Assembly (NCBI RefSeq): GCF_001518015.1
Contig: NZ_LPUY01000038.1
Coordinates: forward strand, 1 to 64,000
Length of the DNA stretch: 64,000 nucleotides
Origin: Tritonibacter horizontis
GTDB lineage: Bacteria > Pseudomonadota > Alphaproteobacteria > Rhodobacterales > Rhodobacteraceae
Reading direction: 5' to 3'
The translations under genes were made by a program, and so were the position numbers. Below the pieces are notes generated by a model. The model saw only the letters and a program-made list of their open reading frames with translations. It did not search any database and had not been told where the DNA came from. Shown piece by piece: positions 17,750 to 25,657 of the stretch (the stretch's first letter is position 1; every line of letters begins with the position of its first letter).

Positions 17750-17917
17750 GTGAACAAAAAGTCAAAAACCAAGACGCCCAAGAAGGACAGTCAGTTGGTT
17801 CTCCGTCTCGACAAGGCGGAGCGGGATGAGTTTGTCGCGCTTTGCAAAAAGCTCGACACCTCGGCCGCACGCGAAATCCGCCAATTCATGCGAGAGTTCG
17901 TGAAGAAGAACGACTAG
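17750..17917 (+). CDS. Orphan ribbon-helix-helix-like DNA-binding protein
   Basis: A 55-aa protein with a lysine-rich N-terminus (MNKKSKTKTPKKD). A predicted beta strand (SQLVLRLD) and two helices (KAERDEFVALCKKL and SAAREIRQFMREFVKK) follow, the MetJ/Arc/CopG layout seen in many antitoxins. The start is GTG at 17750; an in-frame TGA at 17732 excludes longer forms. The codon usage is GC-rich at third positions like its neighbours. No toxin-like gene follows: the next gene downstream is convergent mtnP. It probably controls itself and the divergent 38-aa gene through the palindrome. Confidence 0.7.
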   Translation: MNKKSKTKTPKKDSQLVLRLDKAERDEFVALCKKLDTSAAREIRQFMREFVKKND

Positions 17918-17932
17918 CGCCGCAGCACCGGG

Positions 17933-18808
17933 TCAGCCCAGCACCCGGCCGGCCACTGCATCCAGTTTCGCCAGAAGCGCGGGGTCGCGTTTGTCGGGGG
18001 CCGTCATGATGGCGAACTCCAGGGCCCGGTCGCAGCCATGCGGGCAGGCTGCACGCTCGGCGCCCAGCCGTGCAGGCAGACCTTTGACCAATGCGCGCCC
18101 CTTTTCGGAGTTGCCCTGCAGGGTCGCGATGATCTCGGTGATATCAACCGCTCCATGCGCGGGGTGCCAGCTGTCAAAGTCGGTGACCATGGCGACGGAT
18201 GCGTAGCAGAGCTCGGCCTCGCGGGCCAGTTTTGCCTCTGGCATGTTGGTCATGCCGATGACGTCGCAGCCCCAGACATCGCGGTACATTTTTGATTCCG
18301 CCATCGAGGAGAACTGCGGCCCCTCCATCGCGAGGTAAGTGCCGCCGCGATGGACGGTGATCCCCGCTGCTTTGGCGGCGGATTCGCAGGCATCGCCCAG
18401 ACGTGGGCAGGTGGGGTGGGCCACCGATACATGGGCCACGCAGCCCGAAGAGAAAAAACTTTTTTCGCGGGCAAAGGTGCGATCGATGAATTGATCCACG
18501 ATCACGAAGTCGCCGGGGGCCATGTTTTCGCGGAATGAACCGCAGGCCGAAACGGAAATCACATCTGTCACGCCGATCCGTTTCAGCGCGTCGATATTAG
18601 CGCGATAGGGGACGTCTGTCGGGCTATGCACATGGCCACGTCCGTGCCGGGGGAGAAAGGCCATTTTGACGCCATCAAAGCGCCCGGTGAGGATCTGGTC
18701 GGAGGGGGTGCCCCAGGGGCTGGTGACGCTGGACCATTGGGCGCCCTCCAGACCGTCGATATCATAGATGCCGGATCCGCCGATGACGGCAATCATTGTC
18801 TCTGTCAT
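17933..18808 (-). CDS. mtnP: S-methyl-5'-thioadenosine phosphorylase
   Basis: Converts methylthioadenosine plus phosphate to adenine and methylthioribose-1-phosphate in methionine salvage. The N-terminus MIAVIGGSGIYDIDGLEG is the PNP/MTAP signature. RHGRGHVHSPTDVPYRAN and SACGSFRENMAPGDFVIVDQ follow. The C-terminal specificity region contains GMTNMPEAKLAREAELCY. Length is 291 aa. The ATG at 18806-18808 has AGGAG seven bases upstream on the minus strand; longer frames add 75 unrelated residues. The released adenine would feed apt nearby. Confidence 0.95.
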   Translation of the reverse strand: MTETMIAVIGGSGIYDIDGLEGAQWSSVTSPWGTPSDQILTGRFDGVKMAFLPRHGRGHVHSPTDVPYRANIDALKRIGVTDVISVSACGSFRENMAPGDFVIVDQFIDRTFAREKSFFSSGCVAHVSVAHPTCPRLGDACESAAKAAGITVHRGGTYLAMEGPQFSSMAESKMYRDVWGCDVIGMTNMPEAKLAREAELCYASVAMVTDFDSWHPAHGAVDITEIIATLQGNSEKGRALVKGLPARLGAERAACPHGCDRALEFAIMTAPDKRDPALLAKLDAVAGRVLG

Positions 18809-19124
18809 GTCGAACTCTCCTGCGGATGTTTGTCGATCTATGACCGAGCGGAGCGCAATTTGGCAAGCCGTGGATGCCGCCGACAGGAATATTTGCCAGC
18901 AGCGGCAGCAGGAGGGGACGTCCGGCGCGGGTCGGCGGTACAGGGCAGGCCGACTGGAGGTTTTGCGGGGGGAACAGAAGGTCAGTCCTGCTGACATATG
19001 CGTCACCGCCGCGCCGCAGATCCCCGGCACCACATGTGGCGGGCCCGCGTCCCTTGTGTCGCAGGGGGATTGGCGCTAACAGGCGCTCAGCGGATCCCCC
19101 TCAGTCGACCACAGGTGAATTGTC
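18809..19124. other. Intergenic region between mtnP and the SulP gene
   Basis: A 316-bp divergent gap with no convincing gene. It should hold the promoters of both flanking genes. The only structure I see is the inverted repeat just before the SulP start, listed separately. Confidence 0.5.
19064..19100 (+). repeat. Inverted repeat in leader of SulP gene
   Basis: GGGGGAT (19064-19070) and ATCCCCC (19094-19100) enclose an interior that can pair further (CGCT with AGCG). It ends 24 bases before the ATG at 19125, so it may lie in the 5' untranslated region. A regulatory role is possible but not shown. Confidence 0.3.
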
Positions 19125-20759
19125 ATGACGCGCGGCGTGCTCGGCCTTCTGGCCAAGAATATCTCTCCTCCGAACCTTTCTATCATGCAGGACGAAGGCT
19201 TCAGTGTTGGCCGTCTGCGAACCGAGCTTCTGTCTGGGTTGACAGTGGCCCTGGCCTTGGTGCCGGAAGCCGTTGCCTTTGCGTTTGTTGCCGGGGTGCA
19301 TCCGCTTGTGGGTCTCTATGCGGCGTTTATCGTCGGCCTGATCACGGCGGTCTTCGGGGGGCGGCCGGGGATGATTTCCGGCGCGACCGGGGCGTTGGCC
19401 GTGGTGATGGTGGCGCTGGTGGCCGAACATGGGGTGGAGTATCTTTTTGCCACCGTGGTACTGATGGGCATTCTGCAAGTGATTGCCGGGGCAATGCATT
19501 GGGGTAAATTTATCCGATTGGTGCCACATCCGGTGATGCTGGGGTTCGTCAACGGGTTGGCCATTGTGATTTTCCTGGCCCAGCTGACGCAGTTCAAGGT
19601 GCCGGGCACAGTGGAAAACACCGGGCATGGGGCAGGCGGCGGTGCCTGGCTGTCCGGCGGACAGCTGGCCACCATGCTGGGGCTTGTGGCATTGACCATG
19701 GCGATCATCTGGGTGATGCCGCGGGTGACCAAGATCATCCCGGCGCCGCTCGCGGGGATCGGTATCACGGCTGCGATCGTGATTGCCTTTGGACTTGATG
19801 TGCCGCGGGTCGGCGATCTGGCCTCGATCGAGGGCGGGCTGCCATTGTTTCATCTGCCCATGGTGCCGTTGAACTGGGAGACGTTGCAGATCATCCTGCC
19901 CTATGCGGTGATCCTCGCCGCAATCGGTTTGATCGAGAGCCTTCTGACACTGAACCTTGTGGGTGAAATTACCGGCAAGCGTGGCGGTGCGAGCCAGGAA
20001 TGCATCGCCCAGGGCGGCGCCAATATCGTCACCGGTTTCTTTGGTGGCATGGGGGGCTGTGCCATGATCGGCCAGTCGATGATCAACGTCAATTCCGGTG
20101 GTCGCACGCGGATCGCGGGCATTGCGGCGGCGTTGTTCCTGCTGATCTTTATCGTCGCAGCATCCCCGCTGATCGAGCAGATCCCGCTGGCGGCACTGGT
20201 CGGGGTGATGTTCATGGTGGTGATCGGCACCTTTGCCTGGAACAGCTTCAAGATCATGACCAAGGTGCCGTTGACAGACGCCTTTGTTATCGTCCTGGTG
20301 ACCGTTGTCACTGTGATGACCGACCTTGCGATTGCGGTTGTAGTGGGGGTGATCGTTTCCGCCCTGGCCTATGCCTGGAACAACGCCCGCCGCATCCATG
20401 CCATCACTCGCGACAGTGTGCGCGAGCAGGGCGCGAAGGTCTATGAGATCCAGGGGCCGCTTTTCTTCGGATCGACAGACGGTTTTATCGAACTGTTCGA
20501 CGTCGAAGGTGACCCGGACGCTGTGATCGTGGATTTTGCTGCATCGCGTGTGGTGGACCAGTCTGCGCTACAGGCGATTGAAACCATGGCGGGTAAATAT
20601 CAGGCCGCCGGTAAATCCATTCAGTTGCGCCATCTCAGCCGGGATTGCCACGAGCTTTTGTCGAAGGCAGGCCATCTGATGGTCGACAGCGACGACGACC
20701 CGGAATACGGGCTGGCGGTAGATTATTCCGTTAAGACCGGCATTCTGGGAAGCCACTAA
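19125..20759 (+). CDS. SulP family anion transporter with STAS domain
   Basis: An SLC26/SulP-type inner-membrane anion transporter (sulfate, bicarbonate or another small anion), 544 aa. The N-terminal transport domain starts LLSGLTVALALVPEAVAFA. It carries SGATGALAVVMVALV, and GGMGGCAMIGQSMINVNSGG in the later half. Ten or more hydrophobic segments are seen. The cytoplasmic C-terminus (about 435-544) is a STAS domain with VIVDFAASRVVDQSALQAIE. No carbonic anhydrase gene is beside it, so the anion cannot be inferred. The ATG at 19125 has a weak AGGTGA upstream; an internal Met at 19185 is an alternative. A strong terminator follows. Confidence 0.9.
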   Translation: MTRGVLGLLAKNISPPNLSIMQDEGFSVGRLRTELLSGLTVALALVPEAVAFAFVAGVHPLVGLYAAFIVGLITAVFGGRPGMISGATGALAVVMVALVAEHGVEYLFATVVLMGILQVIAGAMHWGKFIRLVPHPVMLGFVNGLAIVIFLAQLTQFKVPGTVENTGHGAGGGAWLSGGQLATMLGLVALTMAIIWVMPRVTKIIPAPLAGIGITAAIVIAFGLDVPRVGDLASIEGGLPLFHLPMVPLNWETLQIILPYAVILAAIGLIESLLTLNLVGEITGKRGGASQECIAQGGANIVTGFFGGMGGCAMIGQSMINVNSGGRTRIAGIAAALFLLIFIVAASPLIEQIPLAALVGVMFMVVIGTFAWNSFKIMTKVPLTDAFVIVLVTVVTVMTDLAIAVVVGVIVSALAYAWNNARRIHAITRDSVREQGAKVYEIQGPLFFGSTDGFIELFDVEGDPDAVIVDFAASRVVDQSALQAIETMAGKYQAAGKSIQLRHLSRDCHELLSKAGHLMVDSDDDPEYGLAVDYSVKTGILGSH

Positions 20760-20787
20760 GGCCTGAGAAACCGGGGATTATTCGGTC

Positions 20788-20820
20788 GCGGTCCCTGCGG
20801 GGACCGCGGCTTTTTTATTT
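20788..20820 (+). terminator. Intrinsic terminator after SulP gene
   Basis: GCGGTCCC (20788-20795) and GGGACCGC (20800-20807) pair perfectly over a TGCG loop, followed by GGC and a T-rich run (TTTTTTATTT). Confidence 0.9.
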
Positions 20821-20857
20821 TGCAGCGGCGGCGGGTTGCCTGGCCCTCGGCCCGGCG

Positions 20858-21499
20858 TCAATCAGGTGCAAGGCTGTCCAGCATATCAAGGTCGCCGGAG
20901 ACGAGCGCAGGTTCTGCGCGGCTGATCAGTTCGACCGGCCAATCCCACCATTTGAGCGCGAGAAGACGCGCGATCTGCGGTTTGGAGAACCGGTGCCGCA
21001 CAATCGACGCCGGATTTCCGGTGACGATGGCGTAAGGGGGGACCGTGCCGCGCACCACTGCGCCTGCTCCGATCACCGCGCCGTCGCCAATCCGCGCGCC
21101 GGGCAGGATCATTGCGCCGTAGCCGATCCAGACATCGTGTCCGATTATCGTATCCCGAGTGTCCGGCTGAAACCCCGCCATCTGAGCGGGGTCAAAGACC
21201 GGAAAGGGATAGCAGCTCAGTCCCTCCTGGGCATGGTTCGCCGACGCAGTGATGAATTTGACCCCATGGGCAATCTGACAGAAACGACCAATCTTGAGCC
21301 GTTCGCGGGCGCCGGGAAACAGGTAGGGGGCCAGATGGGCGGCCCAATCCTGCGGCGGGGCAAAGTCGGACGCGTAGGTGTAGTCGCCAACGTTGAAATT
21401 CGGATTCTCGACAACACGCGCCAACATGACCGTGCCGGTATGGGGGGAGCCATCGGGCAGAATGATCGGGTGACGCGCGCTTGGATCGGGCAGGGGCAT
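20858..21499 (-). CDS. CatB-related O-acetyltransferase (left-handed beta-helix)
   Basis: A 213-aa hexapeptide-repeat acyltransferase of the xenobiotic/CatB and VatD group. The signature region has IIGHDVWIGYGAMILPGARI and GDGAVIGAGAVVRGTVPPYAIVTGNPA. The N-terminal NFNVGDYTYASDF and the ITASANHAQEGLSCYPF loop, with the likely catalytic histidine, are typical. Such enzymes acetylate chloramphenicol, streptogramins or unknown hydroxyl substrates; chromosomal copies are often of unknown role. It lies 11 bp downstream of the flavin reductase gene, so the two probably form an operon. Confidence 0.88.
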   Translation of the reverse strand: MPLPDPSARHPIILPDGSPHTGTVMLARVVENPNFNVGDYTYASDFAPPQDWAAHLAPYLFPGARERLKIGRFCQIAHGVKFITASANHAQEGLSCYPFPVFDPAQMAGFQPDTRDTIIGHDVWIGYGAMILPGARIGDGAVIGAGAVVRGTVPPYAIVTGNPASIVRHRFSKPQIARLLALKWWDWPVELISRAEPALVSGDLDMLDSLAPD

Positions 21500-21510
21500 T
21501 GCGAATCGCT

Positions 21511-22116
21511 CTATTCGTCGGGTCGGGAGAGGGAGAACAGGTCGCTGATCCTAGCATAATCGCGGTAGCCAAGACGGGACAGCGGCTGGTAACGCGTGAC
21601 GTCAAAAACCCCGTCCACCAGGCAATCATCGCGCAGATGCACGCCGACCACCTCGCCAAAGGCCACTTTGTTTGCCTCGCCGGGCAGGTCGATGATGCGT
21701 GTCAGCTTGCACTCCAGCGCGGCAGGTACACCTGCCACGCGGCTGCAGGCGATGGTTTCGCAGTCGATTGCCTGCAACCCCGCATGGGCAAACTCGTCCG
21801 TTTCCCTGGGCAAGATGGCAGAGGTTTTGTTCATGGCATCCCGCATCGCGTATTCCACGATGTTGACGCAGAACACGCCTGTGTCGCGGATATTGCTCAT
21901 GCTATCCTTGGTGCCGTCCTGGTCCGCTTTGGTCGAGGTGGAGGCAAACATCACCTGTGGCGGTACATAGGCGACGGCATTGAAGAAGGAATAGGGGGCA
22001 AGATTGTTGACCCCATCCGCGGATCGGGTTGAGATCCAGCCGATCGGGCGCGGGGTGACAACTGCGTTGAAAGGATTGTGCGGCAGGCCGTGGCCATCCT
22101 CGGGGCGGTAGAACAT
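21511..22116 (-). CDS. Flavin reductase family protein
   Basis: A 201-aa FMN-binding split-barrel protein of the flavin reductase-like group (DIM6/NTAB). The start MFYRPEDGHGLPHNPFNAVV is followed by PRPIGWISTRSADG, NLAPYSFFNAVAYVPP and GVFCVNIVEYAMRDAMN, all usual in this family. It probably reduces FMN with NAD(P)H or acts in an oxygenase system. No oxygenase gene is adjacent; it is co-directional with and just upstream of the acetyltransferase gene. Confidence 0.88.
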   Translation of the reverse strand: MFYRPEDGHGLPHNPFNAVVTPRPIGWISTRSADGVNNLAPYSFFNAVAYVPPQVMFASTSTKADQDGTKDSMSNIRDTGVFCVNIVEYAMRDAMNKTSAILPRETDEFAHAGLQAIDCETIACSRVAGVPAALECKLTRIIDLPGEANKVAFGEVVGVHLRDDCLVDGVFDVTRYQPLSRLGYRDYARISDLFSLSRPDE

Positions 22117-22233
22117 TGCATGTCTCCAAATGTTTGCCCAAGACTTACGCGCGTGCTAGGGCGAAATCCACCCCCGCGTCCCGATGGCTTTTGACCTCTG
22201 GCGCGATGGCGCATTTGACGGAGCCTGAGACAC

Positions 22234-22734
22234 GTGATCACTATCGCGTCCGAGACGCCAGACGATTCCTGGGAGGTCGAAGCCCTCTATGACCTGTGTT
22301 TCGCGCCGGGACGGACTGCCCTGTCCTCTTATCGGTTGCGCGACGACGTGGCGCCGGTGCGCGCCCTCAGCCAATTGGCCCGAGACGGGGATGGCATCCT
22401 CGCCGGGGCAATTCGGTTCTGGCCTGTGCATGTCGGAACGGCGGCCGCCCTGCTGCTGGGGCCCGTCGCCGTCCACCCGACGCGACAGGGCGAAGGGATC
22501 GGGGCCTCGTTGATCCGGGACAGCCTCTGGAAGGCGGACCATAGCCATTGGGAACGCGTGATCCTTGTCGGCGATGCCCCGTACTACCAACGTTTCGGGT
22601 TTCAGCGGCTGGAGGGGGGCGAGATGCCGCCCCCCACGAACCCGGATCGGGTGCTGGGATTGGAGCTGCAGCCCGGTGCCTGGGACCGGGTGCAGGGCCA
22701 GGTGCGGCGCTGGACCGGCGTCGCTCAAGGATAG
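22234..22734 (+). CDS. GNAT N-acetyltransferase (YhbS-like)
   Basis: A 166-aa acetyltransferase. The acetyl-CoA-binding segment is LLLGPVAVHPTRQGEGIGASLI, and it is followed by ILVGDAPYYQRFGFQRL, typical of the YhbS group. Translation begins with GTG at 22234. The gene is divergent from the flavin reductase. Its substrate is unknown. Confidence 0.85.
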   Translation: MITIASETPDDSWEVEALYDLCFAPGRTALSSYRLRDDVAPVRALSQLARDGDGILAGAIRFWPVHVGTAAALLLGPVAVHPTRQGEGIGASLIRDSLWKADHSHWERVILVGDAPYYQRFGFQRLEGGEMPPPTNPDRVLGLELQPGAWDRVQGQVRRWTGVAQG

Positions 22735-22827
22735 CGGTGATCCGCGCCCGTGGGCGTCACCTCGGCCTGTGATCTTGAAATTCTCGTCCAGGCTGCCGAT
22801 GTTTTCTTTAACCGGGGGAGGTCGATT

Positions 22828-23592
22828 ATGGGTGAACTGCTGGAACAGTCTGCGCGGAACCTGACAGCGGTCGAGGTGGAGGCTGAGCTGGACGCGATCG
22901 CGCGGCGCTATCGGGCTGCCGGGCATTTTGGCATTCGCCTCCTGAATGCGCTGGGCGGCCAGGCCGAAGGAATGATGCGCCGCCTGCCGGCCCCACTACG
23001 TGGTGGCGTCGAGCATGCGGTGCTGCTTGCGTTGCATCTTGCCGTGCGGGGGGCCGCGCAAAGCCGCCGTGTTGTTGCCGATCAGCCTGCACAGACCAAC
23101 CGTTGGGTCAGCGCGACCATGGGCATGGTGGGCGGCGCCGCCGGGTTTCCGGGCGCTCTGGTCGAGCTGCCCGCGACAACGACTTTCCTTCTGCGCAGTA
23201 TTCAGGGGGTTGCGTCTGAATACGGCTTTGACCCGTCGAACCCGAATGTCCGCTTTGATGCGGTCGAGGTCTTTGCCGCTGCGGGCCCACTGCGCCATGA
23301 CGACGGGGCCGATACCGGGTTCTTGACCCTCAGGCTGGGCTTGTCTGGCGCCGGGCTGTCGCAGCTGGTTGCCGCTGTCGCACCGCGCCTTGCCGTGGCG
23401 CTTGGCCCGAAACTGGCAGCGCAGATGGTGCCGGTTCTGGGGGCGGCGGCAGGGGGCGGTATCAACTACGTCTATGCCGGCTACTATCAGGAAATGGCAC
23501 ATGTGCATTTTGCCCTGCGACGTCTCGCTCTGGATGCGGATGCGCCCTATCCGCAGATGGTCGAGCGGTTGCAAAAGCGGCTTTTGCGGTGA
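22828..23592 (+). CDS. EcsC family protein
   Basis: A 254-aa protein of the EcsC family (named from the third gene of the Bacillus ecs locus; biochemical role unknown). Characteristic segments are TNRWVSATMGMVGGAAGFPGALVELPATTTFLLRSI, cited here as positions about 92-127, and a C-terminal glycine-rich hydrophobic stretch (PVLGAAAGGGINYVYAGYYQ). The hydrophobic segments suggest membrane association. The ATG at 22828 has GGGGGAGG seven bases upstream and is preferred over the GTG at 22750. It follows the GNAT gene on the same strand. Confidence 0.8.
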   Translation: MGELLEQSARNLTAVEVEAELDAIARRYRAAGHFGIRLLNALGGQAEGMMRRLPAPLRGGVEHAVLLALHLAVRGAAQSRRVVADQPAQTNRWVSATMGMVGGAAGFPGALVELPATTTFLLRSIQGVASEYGFDPSNPNVRFDAVEVFAAAGPLRHDDGADTGFLTLRLGLSGAGLSQLVAAVAPRLAVALGPKLAAQMVPVLGAAAGGGINYVYAGYYQEMAHVHFALRRLALDADAPYPQMVERLQKRLLR

Positions 23593-23808
23593 ATTTCTGT
23601 ACTGGAAGTTGCATCTGACACAGGACCCACATCAAAATCTGGTAGACGCGGTCAGACGAGGGGGCGCGAATTAACGGGTGACTTGGCCGCAGGATAGCCT
23701 ACCATTCCGTGACAGGCGAATGCGGATCGGCCAGAGGGTGGCCCGCGCGAGGTGGAAAACGACCAGACCGGCGATGCAACCGGCGGCGACACAGAGAACG
23801 GAGGTCGC

Positions 23809-24273
23809 ATGGGGCAGCCTATTGATGCGAGGCAGACCGCGAAGGCGATCGAAGAGGCCAATCAACAGGTCGGCGCATTGTGCTACCGTGTGTCGGACAA
23901 GGGTCGGCTTAGGGTACTGATGGTGACCTCCCGGCGCACTGGTCGCTGGATCATTCCCAAGGGCTGGCCAATGGTGGGGAAAACCGCGTCTGAGGCCGCA
24001 GCCCAGGAAGCCTGGGAAGAGGCCGGCGTGCGCGGTGTCGCAGAGGAAACCAGTATCGGCGCCTTCACCTATACCAAGTTGCGTGGACCAGGCGACGGCT
24101 GCCTGCTGTGCCGGGTCACGGTGTTTCCCTTGGCGGTGCAGCACCTGGCGGATCGGTTCCCTGAGAAGAACCAGCGCGACCGAAGCTGGATGTCCCCCGC
24201 CGAGGCGGCAAAACAGGTGGCTGAAAAGGGGCTTGCGGAGCTGCTGAAAGCCTTTGCGCCCGAGCCGCGCTAG
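23809..24273 (+). CDS. NUDIX hydrolase (DIPP-like)
   Basis: A 154-aa NUDIX enzyme resembling the diphosphoinositol-polyphosphate/diadenosine-polyphosphate hydrolases. It shows IIPKGWPMVGKTASEAAAQE, followed by AWEEAGV. The NUDIX REUxEE arginine is replaced by glutamine (QEAWEE) while the metal-binding glutamates remain. The ATG at 23809 has GGAGG just upstream; a GTG at 23752 in frame is less likely. Substrate is not predictable. Confidence 0.86.
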   Translation: MGQPIDARQTAKAIEEANQQVGALCYRVSDKGRLRVLMVTSRRTGRWIIPKGWPMVGKTASEAAAQEAWEEAGVRGVAEETSIGAFTYTKLRGPGDGCLLCRVTVFPLAVQHLADRFPEKNQRDRSWMSPAEAAKQVAEKGLAELLKAFAPEPR

Positions 24274-24360
24274 CCCTGCATTGTGCGATGCACGCCTTGC
24301 ACGGACTTGCAAACTCCGTGACAGAGTATTTAATGATCCGCTCTGAGGACGGGACACGAA

Positions 24361-24846
24361 ATGATACGGTATTCTCTGAAATGTACAGATGGCCATGGGT
24401 TCGAAAGCTGGTTCCAATCCGCTGAGGCCTACGACAAGCTGCTCAGGGTTGGAATGGTTGCCTGCACGGAGTGCGGCTCGACACAGGTTGAAAAGGCATT
24501 GATGGCACCGCGCGTCCGGCCGGGACGAACAACCGAGACAGCGGCAGGCGACAGCGGGGAGCCAGGCCAGGAGGTGTCCAATGCCAAGCCGGAGACCGCT
24601 TCGGCGCCGCTGCGTACCCCGGCAACGCCACAGGAAAAAGCCATCGCAGCGATGCGCAAACAGGTCGAAGCGAATTCGGACTACGTGGGCGCGGATTTTG
24701 CCAAACAGGCCCGGGATATGTATCTGGGCGATGCACCCGCACGGTCGATTCACGGCGAAGCAAAAATCGAAGAGGCGAAGGCGCTGATCGAGGATGGGGT
24801 GCCGGTTTTGCCGCTGCCATTTGCTGTCAGCCGGAAGGTGAACTGA
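24361..24846 (+). CDS. DUF1178 family protein
   Basis: A 161-aa protein that starts MIRYSLKCTDGHGFESWFQS and contains ACTECGSTQVEKALMAP, the DUF1178 pattern with three cysteines that could form a small metal site. The central part is low-complexity and the C-terminus ends in a conserved IEEAKALIEDGVPVLPLPF segment. Widespread in alphaproteobacteria with unknown function. It stands between the NUDIX and SDR genes on the same strand. Confidence 0.88.
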   Translation: MIRYSLKCTDGHGFESWFQSAEAYDKLLRVGMVACTECGSTQVEKALMAPRVRPGRTTETAAGDSGEPGQEVSNAKPETASAPLRTPATPQEKAIAAMRKQVEANSDYVGADFAKQARDMYLGDAPARSIHGEAKIEEAKALIEDGVPVLPLPFAVSRKVN

Positions 24847-24888
24847 TCAACGGCTCGACGCAAACAGATCAAAAGGGAGAAGCCTCCG

Positions 24889-25530
24889 ATGCATGTCGTG
24901 GTGACGGGCAGCAGCCGCGGAATAGGGCGTGAGCTGAAGACACGATTGGCCGCGCGCGGGGACCGGGTTACGGGTACTTCACGCGACCATTCCTCGGGCA
25001 CCCGACTGGATGTCAGCGACCCTGGGCAGCAGGCGCGGTTCGCAGCGCAGATCAAGGGCGACGCGGTTGATCTGCTGGTGTGCAATGCTGGGGTCTATCT
25101 GGACAAGGCGATGAAGCTTGAGGATTACTCGGCGGAGCTTTGGAACAAGACACTGACGGTGAATGTCTCGGGCGTGTTTCTGACCGTGCAGGCGATGTTG
25201 CCGAACCTGCGTCTGGCAGAGACGCCGCGGATCGCGATTATCTCTTCGCAAATGGCAAGCAACGCCCGCGCGCCGGGCGGATCCTACGCCTATCGCGCAT
25301 CAAAGGCAGCGGTACTCAACCTTGGCCGAAACCTTGCCACCGACCTTGCGCAGGAGCGGATCGCGGTGGGTATCTATCATCCGGGCTGGGTGCGCACCGA
25401 TATGGGCGGGAGCTCTGGCGAGATCTCGGTCGAGGAAAGCGCGATAGGTCTGATGCACGAATTCGACATGCTCTCGATGGAGACCACGGGTTGTTTTCAC
25501 AGCTGGGACGGGCGCGTTCAGCCCTATTGA
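24889..25530 (+). CDS. Short-chain dehydrogenase/reductase
   Basis: A 213-aa NAD(P)-dependent Rossmann oxidoreductase. The cofactor loop is GSSRGIGRE, the structural NAG motif is CNAGVY, and the catalytic YxxxK is YAYRASK with a preceding serine in IISSQMAS. It is shorter than classical SDRs (about 250 aa). AAAAGGGAG lies about a dozen bases before the ATG. Substrate unknown. Confidence 0.88.
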   Translation: MHVVVTGSSRGIGRELKTRLAARGDRVTGTSRDHSSGTRLDVSDPGQQARFAAQIKGDAVDLLVCNAGVYLDKAMKLEDYSAELWNKTLTVNVSGVFLTVQAMLPNLRLAETPRIAIISSQMASNARAPGGSYAYRASKAAVLNLGRNLATDLAQERIAVGIYHPGWVRTDMGGSSGEISVEESAIGLMHEFDMLSMETTGCFHSWDGRVQPY

Positions 25531-25594
25531 GGTCGGCCACCAAAGGCAGCTCCATATGTGCCGCGACCACCTAAATAGTGTGGCAGCGTGACGA

Positions 25595-25625
25595 AAAGAA
25601 ACCGGGCACATGGCCCGGTTTCTTT
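25595..25625. terminator. Bidirectional terminator between convergent genes
   Basis: Arms starting GAAACCGGGC (25598-25607) and GCCCGGTTTC (25613-25622) pair perfectly, extended by A/T pairs to 25595 and 25625. A-rich and T-rich ends on opposite sides let it work for both the SDR gene (plus) and the gene at 25658 (minus). Confidence 0.85.
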
Positions 25626-25657
25626 GGTTCTATCTTATGCTCTCGTGCCGGTCGGCG

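Noticed and set aside
17516-17917. Toxin-antitoxin module
   Set aside because: The 55-aa protein looks antitoxin-like, but no toxin gene is adjacent in the same direction and the 38-aa divergent product does not resemble a known toxin.
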